Below are positions 34,219 to 38,881 of a DNA stretch of 38,881 bases, piece by piece (position 1 is the stretch's first letter; every line of letters begins with the position of its first letter). Under the pieces are notes generated by a model, which was not told where the DNA came from, made no database searches, and saw nothing but the letters and a program-made list of their open reading frames with translations. A program made the position numbers and the translations under genes. The stretch is from Cypionkella sp. (GTDB lineage Bacteria; Pseudomonadota; Alphaproteobacteria; Rhodobacterales; Rhodobacteraceae): NCBI RefSeq assembly GCF_030652235.1, contig NZ_JAUSBA010000001.1, forward strand, positions 1 to 38,881. Direction: 5' to 3'.

Positions 34219-35325
34219 ATGAAAGACGAACGCGCCCATTTGCAGCTTTTTGACCTGATTGCCCGCGATTGGCAGATGGCCTCGCCTGTGCAGCAGATCC
34301 GCTTTAACGCCGATACATCCGCCGTCGCTTTCGCCTGCGCGGATGGTTCGGTGCATCTGGCAGCCACCGCAGACAAAGCCTCGCCCACCCAGCGCACACG
34401 TCGCGCGATTGATACCGGACGGCTGACGATAGCGGCACGTGAGAAGCCCTTTCTGCCGCTGAAAGTGGCGGAGTTCAGCCAAGGCAGAAGCTCGGATGTG
34501 GTGGCGTTTGGCGCGCAGGGTTTTGCCTTTGCCAAGACCAGCGGCCGGATCAACGCGCTGTCGGCGGGGGGGATCGCTTATCATATCCCACCGCGTGCGC
34601 AGGCGGCGATTCAAGTGTTGGCGGCGTCGGCGGATGGAAAGGCTTTGGCCTATGCGAGCGGCGCGCAGCTTTACATCGCGACTGCCGAGACCACCGAGCC
34701 GGAGATGGTTGCGTTGCCGGGAGAGATCAGTGCCGTGGCGTTTTCGCCCGATGGGCAAACGCTTGCCGTGGCGCATGGCAATGCGGTGTGGCGGTTGCCG
34801 CTTCAGACACTGAACGGCCAACCCGTTGAGAGTTTGCTTGCCGAGCCAGCCACCGCCTTGCAGTGGCACCCCGATGGCGCTTGGTTGGTTTGTCACGTGG
34901 CGGCGGATGGGTTTTATCTGATCAACACCGCTCGGAACAGTATGCTTCACCGCAGCAACTTTCCCGCCGCCGTGCGCAGCACAGGCTTTGGACGAAATAC
35001 CCAGACAATTGCGGCTTCTGGCGCATTCCGCGTCGCCGCTTGGTCGCTGGACGATGGCAGAACTGTGGTGACGGGCAAAGCTGGCCTCGTGCTGGTCAAT
35101 ACGGTCGCCACCTGCCCCAACCGCAATCTGGTGGCGGTCGGCTATGCCAACGGGCTGCTGAGCCTTGCCGAAATTGGCCAACCGTCCGAGATTTTGCTGC
35201 GCGAAGATACCGGCGCTGGGATCACCGCAATGGCCTGGTCACCGGATGGCCGCTTCCTCGCCCTAGCCGGAACCGATGGCTCTGCCGCTTTGGTCGAATT
35301 CCCCGACGCGATGTTCAAATCCTGA
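34219..35325 (+). CDS. WD40-like beta-propeller protein
   Basis: This 368-aa protein is built of WD40/YVTN-like repeats. Recurrent motifs are IRFNADTSAVAFACADGSVH (residue about 25), VAFSPDGQTLAVAHGNAVWR (about 174), WHPDGAWLVCHVAADGFYLI (about 216), PNRNLVAVGYANGLLSLAEI (about 304) and MAWSPDGRFLALAGTDGSAA (about 338). There is no signal peptide, so it is probably cytoplasmic, and propellers of this type usually scaffold protein complexes. The start at 34219 follows AAAAGGGGGAACCACC. It is tightly linked to the coiled-coil gene upstream and a small gene 23 bp downstream. I know of no WD40 gene in described mim/prm clusters. Confidence 0.82.
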   Translation: MKDERAHLQLFDLIARDWQMASPVQQIRFNADTSAVAFACADGSVHLAATADKASPTQRTRRAIDTGRLTIAAREKPFLPLKVAEFSQGRSSDVVAFGAQGFAFAKTSGRINALSAGGIAYHIPPRAQAAIQVLAASADGKALAYASGAQLYIATAETTEPEMVALPGEISAVAFSPDGQTLAVAHGNAVWRLPLQTLNGQPVESLLAEPATALQWHPDGAWLVCHVAADGFYLINTARNSMLHRSNFPAAVRSTGFGRNTQTIAASGAFRVAAWSLDDGRTVVTGKAGLVLVNTVATCPNRNLVAVGYANGLLSLAEIGQPSEILLREDTGAGITAMAWSPDGRFLALAGTDGSAALVEFPDAMFKS

Positions 35326-35348
35326 CCCTGTTCACAGAAAGCACTCCG

Positions 35349-35555
35349 ATGACCGCAGAACTTACCGCAGAAGAAAAAAGCAAAGACGCGTTCTTTCAGC
35401 GCATCGCCCTGATTGGCGAGGAAATGATCGCAGCCCATGGCCGCGACTTCGCCACCGGGGCGTTTGTTCTGGCCGCCCGCTGGATCAGCGAGGGTCGGTT
35501 GGGCGGGAAGATCCAAACCAAAGCCGAGCCGGGTGGCGAGCAACGGCCAAACTGA
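35349..35555 (+). CDS. Small protein of unknown function
   Basis: This 68-aa protein begins MTAELTAEEKSKDAFFQRIA and contains a helical stretch GEEMIAAHGRDFATGAFVLA. It starts 23 bp after the WD40 gene and is in a similar base composition to its neighbours, so it is likely in the same transcript. The ATG at 35349 is the only good start; the longer frame that contains it overlaps the WD40 gene. No family is recognised. Confidence 0.65.
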   Translation: MTAELTAEEKSKDAFFQRIALIGEEMIAAHGRDFATGAFVLAARWISEGRLGGKIQTKAEPGGEQRPN

Positions 35556-35570
35556 CCGCTCCACAGGCCA

Positions 35571-35591
35571 CGTGTAACGCTTTGTTACACG
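35571..35591. promoter_or_regulatory. Perfect CGTGTAAC-GCTTT-GTTACACG palindrome (proposed operator)
   Basis: Eight-base arms with a 5-base spacer are perfectly symmetric. It contains TGTAAC-N5-GTTACA, of which the two sites upstream of mimA are degenerate versions. It lies 103-123 bp before the TTG start of the 158-aa gene and about 680 bp before the activator gene. No GG-N10-GC sigma-54 core is seen after it. Confidence 0.75.
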
Positions 35592-35634
35592 GGATTGGGT
35601 TTTTAGCCCGATTTCGATGCAATTAAGGAAAAGC

Positions 35635-35655
35635 CGCAGGCTGTGTTAGCCTGCG
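35635..35655. promoter_or_regulatory. CGCAGGCT-GTGTT-AGCCTGCG palindrome
   Basis: This is a second perfect 8-5-8 inverted repeat, 44 bp after the first and 39 bp before the start of the 158-aa gene. It could be a leader hairpin or a second operator; no T-run follows, so it is not a normal terminator. Confidence 0.5.
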
Positions 35656-35693
35656 ACAAAATGACACCCATCGCACACCAAGGAGTGAGTCGA

Positions 35694-36170
35694 TTGGATA
35701 TCCATTCCAGACATAGCGCGACAAGGCCCGAAGACAAGCGCGCCAAAGAATATCTTCAGCGCAACTGGGGCACCATCGAAAAGCTGGCCGATACCCTCAG
35801 CGGTGGCAAGTATTCGCAGGACAAGGCGCGCAAAGCGGCCCCACCGCCGCAGGCGCAAGGGTTGATCATCGTCGATCAGGCAGCCCCGCGCAGACCGGAT
35901 GAGGCGGTGCCCTATGTCCGCGTCAGCCTGAACGGGCGGGTGGTGCTTGCGGATAGCAACACCGGCGTGCAACTGGCATTCTTGGGCGAAATCAAGCGGT
36001 TCAATGGCGAGAGATGCTTTTTCATCGCAACGGCGGAGAACGGGTTTATCAGCCCACTAGAGCCTGAAATCGTTGAGAAAATCGCGGATCTTGCACTGCG
36101 GGTGATCAATCGCGCCTATCCGGACGACGAACTTGCAGACGACATCAAAGCGCGGCTTGAGATCGCGTAG
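35694..36170 (+). CDS. Protein of unknown function (158 aa)
   Basis: The frame is open from 35643, but the start is placed at the TTG at 35694 because a Shine-Dalgarno AGGAG (35681-35685) sits 8 bp before it. GTG 35685 or ATG 35661 are alternatives. The basic N-terminus (HSRHSATRPEDKRAKEYLQRNWG) with a helical LADTLSGGKYSQDKARK is followed by a beta-rich half: VPYVRVSLNGRVVLADSNTG, FLGEIKRFNGERCFFIATAENG, and a final helix. I do not recognise the fold or family. It sits between the proposed operator and the activator gene. Confidence 0.7.
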   Translation: MDIHSRHSATRPEDKRAKEYLQRNWGTIEKLADTLSGGKYSQDKARKAAPPPQAQGLIIVDQAAPRRPDEAVPYVRVSLNGRVVLADSNTGVQLAFLGEIKRFNGERCFFIATAENGFISPLEPEIVEKIADLALRVINRAYPDDELADDIKARLEIA

Positions 36171-36241
36171 TTTTGCCCATGCCGATAAAAACTTCGGTGG
36201 GAGCAGGAGCATATCACAATAGGGTTGCCCTGCGCCGAAGG

Positions 36242-36265
36242 TTAAGTCTACGGGAGGAGACTTAA
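36242..36265 (+). promoter_or_regulatory. Hairpin with the ribosome-binding site in its loop, before the activator gene
   Basis: TTAAGTCT (36242-36249) pairs perfectly with AGACTTAA (36258-36265) around the loop ACGGGAGG. The loop contains the GGGAGG Shine-Dalgarno, and the right arm ends at the base before the ATG at 36266. Such a structure could modulate translation of the activator. Confidence 0.6.
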
Positions 36266-38260
36266 ATGATCACATCTGACCAGCGCAGCGCGCCTAAAGC
36301 TGCGCGTACGGGTATTGATTTCACCGATGTAGACCCGCGGGAAACCTCGCGGGCGTGGAGCAAATTTCTGTCAAACCGCAACGCGCCCAGCCTGCCGATG
36401 ACCGGGGTGCGCTCGTTGATCTATCAATCTTGGGTGCGCTCGAACACGACGGGCATCAAGCCGGACCAATTTGCGGCGCCCTCCTTAGAACGCGGCGGTG
36501 TGTCTACAAAATCGAGCCACGATCAGGCCGAGTTGCGTCGGGCCGCGCGAATCTCGATGCTGCGGATCGGTGATTTGCTGTCAGGGGCCGAAGCAATGCT
36601 GCTGCTGACCGACCGCGATGGGCTTATTCTGGAGACGGTTGGGGATAATTCCACCCTCAGCAAAGCCAGCAAAATCAACCTGTCGGTTGGCGGATTGTGG
36701 AGCGAGCATGCCTCGGGCACCAATGGCATCGGCACAGCTTTGTGGACGGGCCAGCCAGTTTATGTGCATGGCGAGGAGCATTTCTGCGAAGGTATGAAGG
36801 CCTGGAGTTGTGCCGCCGCGCCGATCCGCGATCCGATTGATCAAAGCATCATCGGCGTGGTCAATCTTTCCGGGCTGACCCGGATTTTCCAAAAGCATAA
36901 CGCCGCCTTCGCCGCCACTGCCGCCCACGACATCGAATTGGTACTGCAACAAGAGCAATCTCTAATGAACATTCGGCTGATCGAGGCCAGCATCAGCAGC
37001 ATCCCCGGTCGGGCGATGGACAATTCGGATGGGTTTGCGATCATCGACAGTTTCGGCAGGCTGATCTTCAGCCGCAACAGTGGCGTCAATATCGGGCGGT
37101 CGGATCAGGATTTGGGGCTGGGCGCGCATTTTCTGGAATTGCCCGATGGGATTTCCGAAGCAAAAATCGCCGCCGCTTTGCCCAGAACGCATTGCTGCGA
37201 TGACATCCGGCTGATCGAGATCGACGGATTGATCAAGGGGGCGGCGCTGGCGTTCCGGCAAAGACCAAGCGCGTGCCACGCGGCACCGGCAATCCGACCC
37301 TCGGCTCCGGCTTTGCCGGGGGTGTTAATCGGCACCACAGGGCTGAAGATCGTCGGCAAAAGCGACGCGATCCTAGAGGCCTTGGACACCGCTCAGCGCA
37401 TCGCTTCGGCCAATCAGCCGACTTTGATTGAGGGGCAAACTGGGGTTGGCAAAGAACTGTTTGCCCGCCTGATCCACGCGCGGATGTCGCCCGAAAGTGC
37501 CGATTGCTTTCGCACCGTCAACTGCGGGGCGATGAACCCGAAAATGTTTGGCGATGCGCTGCTGCAACCGCTGCAGTCGGGGGATACCGCTCCACTGTGT
37601 TTGGATGAGATCGGCGAAACCTCGGCTGAGACGCAGCTTTATCTGCTGCGCATTCTGGAGGAACACAGTGCGCGCCTGCATGGCCCGCATCCTCCCGCCC
37701 AAGCGCTGCGCGTGCTGTCCTTGACCAACCGCGCCCTGCGCGATGAGGTGGAAGCCGGACGGTTCCGTCGCGATCTGTTCTACCGCCTGAGCAGCTTGGT
37801 GCTGACGATCCCGCCGCTGCACGCGCGCGGTGAAGATATCTTGCTGATCGCCGAGCATTACATCCGCAAGATCTGCATTGAGACCGGACGGGATCGGCTG
37901 ATCTTCAGCCCCGAGGTTCAGGATGCGTTGATGGCGCATGTCTGGCCAGGCAACGTCCGAGAACTGCGCAATGTGGTGTTGGGGCTGCACAGTCTTGCGA
38001 AATCACGCACCGTCACACTCGCCGATCTGCCCCGCGAAATCACTCCGCCCGCCGTGGCTAAAACCGGATTGACCGAGGTGTTTGCGACGCAAGAGCCCAC
38101 CCTTGCGCGGGATGCTTCGCTGAAACAGGCCGAAGTCCGGCTGATTGAAGACGCGCTGAAGCGTCACCACGGCAATCTCAGCAAGGCAGCCCTTGCCCTG
38201 GGAATTTCGCGACCGACGCTGTATCGTAAAATTGAGGCCTATGGGATCAGAACGCCATAG
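36266..38260 (+). CDS. mimR: AcoR/MimR-type AAA+ transcriptional activator lacking the GAFTGA loop
   Basis: This 664-aa protein has a GAF-like sensor (residues about 85-230, with WSEHASGTNGIGTAL), a PAS-like segment (about 235-330), an AAA+ domain and a Fis-type helix-turn-helix (about 632-662, GNLSKAALALGISRPTLYRK). Walker A is GQTGVGKE (390-397), Walker B is LCLDE (444-448), and the arginine-finger region GRFRRDLFYRL (498-508) and sensor II PGNVREL (561-567) are intact. Between Lys396 and Asp447 only 51 residues remain, about 17 fewer than usual. The region that should read SELFGHEKGAFTGA is missing, so contact with sigma-54 is doubtful. By architecture and position it is the likely activator of the monooxygenase operon, responding to substrate or product. 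Confidence 0.88.
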   Translation: MITSDQRSAPKAARTGIDFTDVDPRETSRAWSKFLSNRNAPSLPMTGVRSLIYQSWVRSNTTGIKPDQFAAPSLERGGVSTKSSHDQAELRRAARISMLRIGDLLSGAEAMLLLTDRDGLILETVGDNSTLSKASKINLSVGGLWSEHASGTNGIGTALWTGQPVYVHGEEHFCEGMKAWSCAAAPIRDPIDQSIIGVVNLSGLTRIFQKHNAAFAATAAHDIELVLQQEQSLMNIRLIEASISSIPGRAMDNSDGFAIIDSFGRLIFSRNSGVNIGRSDQDLGLGAHFLELPDGISEAKIAAALPRTHCCDDIRLIEIDGLIKGAALAFRQRPSACHAAPAIRPSAPALPGVLIGTTGLKIVGKSDAILEALDTAQRIASANQPTLIEGQTGVGKELFARLIHARMSPESADCFRTVNCGAMNPKMFGDALLQPLQSGDTAPLCLDEIGETSAETQLYLLRILEEHSARLHGPHPPAQALRVLSLTNRALRDEVEAGRFRRDLFYRLSSLVLTIPPLHARGEDILLIAEHYIRKICIETGRDRLIFSPEVQDALMAHVWPGNVRELRNVVLGLHSLAKSRTVTLADLPREITPPAVAKTGLTEVFATQEPTLARDASLKQAEVRLIEDALKRHHGNLSKAALALGISRPTLYRKIEAYGIRTP

Positions 38261-38281
38261 GCCGAGCTTTTTGCGGTGCTG

Positions 38282-38730
38282 ATGTTCAAGACGCTGGTTC
38301 TGAGCGCGCTTTACAACCTGTCTGATGACCAGATCGGATATCAGGTTCGCGACCGACTTTTGTTCATGCGGTTTCTTGGGCTGGGGCCTTGGGGACCGGG
38401 TGCCCGACGCCAAGACGGTGTGGCTTTATCTCGAGGCGCTGGTGCAGGCGGGCAAAGTGGAGGAGGTGTTCGCGCTATTTGACAGGTATCTGGCACGGCG
38501 GGGTTATATAGCGCGGGGCGGTCAGATTCTGGATGCGTCCATCGTGCCGGTGCCGCACAACCACAACAAACGCGAGGAAAACGCCGCGATCAAGGCGGGA
38601 GAGACGCCGGCGGGTTGGGCAGACAAGCCTGCCAAGCGGTGCCAGAAAGACGTCGATGCGCGGTGGACCAAGAAGCACGGCAGGCCACATTACGGCTACA
38701 AGAACCATGTGAACGTGGATCCCAGACTGC
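38282..38730 (+). pseudogene. Broken IS5-family transposase
   Basis: The start VLSALYNLSDDQIGYQVRDR and LLFMRFLGLG match the middle of IS5-type transposases. A frameshift near 38385 moves to the frame encoding GDRVPDAKTVWLYLEALVQ, ILDASIVPVPHNHNKREEN and KKHGRPHYGYKNHVNVD, the first catalytic Asp region included. About 60 N-terminal residues are missing, and homology stops at about 38730, so the element is truncated at both ends and frameshifted. Confidence 0.85.
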
Positions 38731-38755
38731 CGATTAGCCATGGTATATTGAATAG

Positions 38756-38868
38756 TGGCTCTGTTGATGGCGTGGATGCCCCCTTCTGACGGCATCGCAA
38801 AGTGCCAATGTGATGAGTGTTGAAGCCATCACAGAAGAAGAGGACATCCACGCCATCAACAGAGCCAG
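38756..38868. repeat. 23-bp perfect inverted repeat at the right edge
   Basis: TGGCTCTGTTGATGGCGTGGATG at 38756-38778 (first 20 bases TGGCTCTGTTGATGGCGTGG) is repeated inverted at 38846-38868, with 67 bases between. The left arm lies just after the point where the IS5 homology stops. It could be the ends of a small inserted element or the duplicated start of one coding sequence in head-to-head copies, since both arms encode IHAINRA when read inward to outward. Confidence 0.7.
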
Positions 38869-38881
38869 TCACTTTGTAAAA
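38813..38881 (+). CDS. Start of an unknown reading frame, cut by the window edge
   Basis: An ATG at 38813 opens a frame of 23 codons reaching the window end: MSVEAITEEEDIHAINRASH and three more residues. It may be the N-terminus of a transposase of the element carrying the inverted repeat. Too short to assign. Confidence 0.3.
   Translation, partial: MSVEAITEEEDIHAINRASHFVK

Noticed and set aside
38475-38795. 106-codon minus-strand frame at the right edge
   Set aside because: It is mostly antisense to the IS5 transposase remnant; only its first codons, within the inverted repeat, look meaningful.
1-38881. CRISPR arrays or rRNA genes
   Set aside because: No regularly spaced direct repeats and no rRNA-like conserved stretches were seen.

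Overview
The window looks like a piece of an alphaproteobacterial chromosome, most likely Rhodobacteraceae. The reasons are high GC, strong similarity of the housekeeping proteins as I remember them, short GC-rich intergenic palindromes, and a small interspersed repeat of a type I associate with that family. No search was run, so the family assignment is inference.

Left part (1-7.8 kb). The first 2.5 kb is decayed: the start of a transposase at the left edge, then a broken sugar ABC-transporter ATPase, a broken BadF-type sugar kinase and a broken DeoR-type regulator. Divergent from these is an intact tagatose-bisphosphate aldolase subunit (KbaZ/GatZ type), apparently the survivor of an amino-sugar locus. 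Then come tRNA-Met, a HyuA-type hydantoinase/oxoprolinase and a sigma-54 factor (rpoN).

Middle (8-20 kb). This is mostly core genome: a NADH-dehydrogenase-like/SelD fusion facing a tRNA 2-selenouridine synthase (a selenium-to-tRNA pathway), a DUF1287 pseudogene with two in-frame stops, pth, a glycosyltransferase, rplY, an MFS transporter, an FMN-dependent lactate-type dehydrogenase, trpA and ychF. From 19.9 to 22.6 kb there is a DNA-repair/light neighbourhood: a decayed radical-SAM gene, a DUF2256 zinc-ribbon-like protein translationally coupled to an FeS (6-4) photolyase, and fused remnants of two different insertion sequences beside tRNA-Ser.

Right part (23-38.3 kb). The main system is a soluble diiron monooxygenase operon of the propane monooxygenase (Mim/Prm, group 5) type, read on the minus strand from 33.5 kb. 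Its order is hydroxylase large subunit, reductase, hydroxylase small subunit, coupling protein, amidohydrolase, DUF59 protein, dedicated GroEL-like chaperonin and Zn alcohol dehydrogenase. Two more genes in the same orientation, a BLUF blue-light sensor and a DUF1097 membrane protein, follow with short gaps before the first convincing terminator. The proposed job is oxidation of a small alkane or ketone to an alcohol and then an aldehyde or ketone, with the chaperonin folding the hydroxylase.

Divergent from the operon is a set that I do not recognise as a described system: a 103-aa coiled-coil protein, a 368-aa WD40-like propeller, a 68-aa protein and a 158-aa protein. They are followed by an AcoR/MimR-type AAA+ activator. 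This activator has lost the GAFTGA loop needed to contact sigma-54, and I found no clean -24/-12 promoter. A TGTAAC-N5-GTTACA dyad occurs twice (imperfect, 20 bp apart) in the divergent promoter region and once as a perfect palindrome before the 158-aa gene. I propose it as the activator's operator, which would tie the unknown genes to the monooxygenase in one regulon. The right edge contains a broken IS5-type transposase and a 23-bp inverted repeat.
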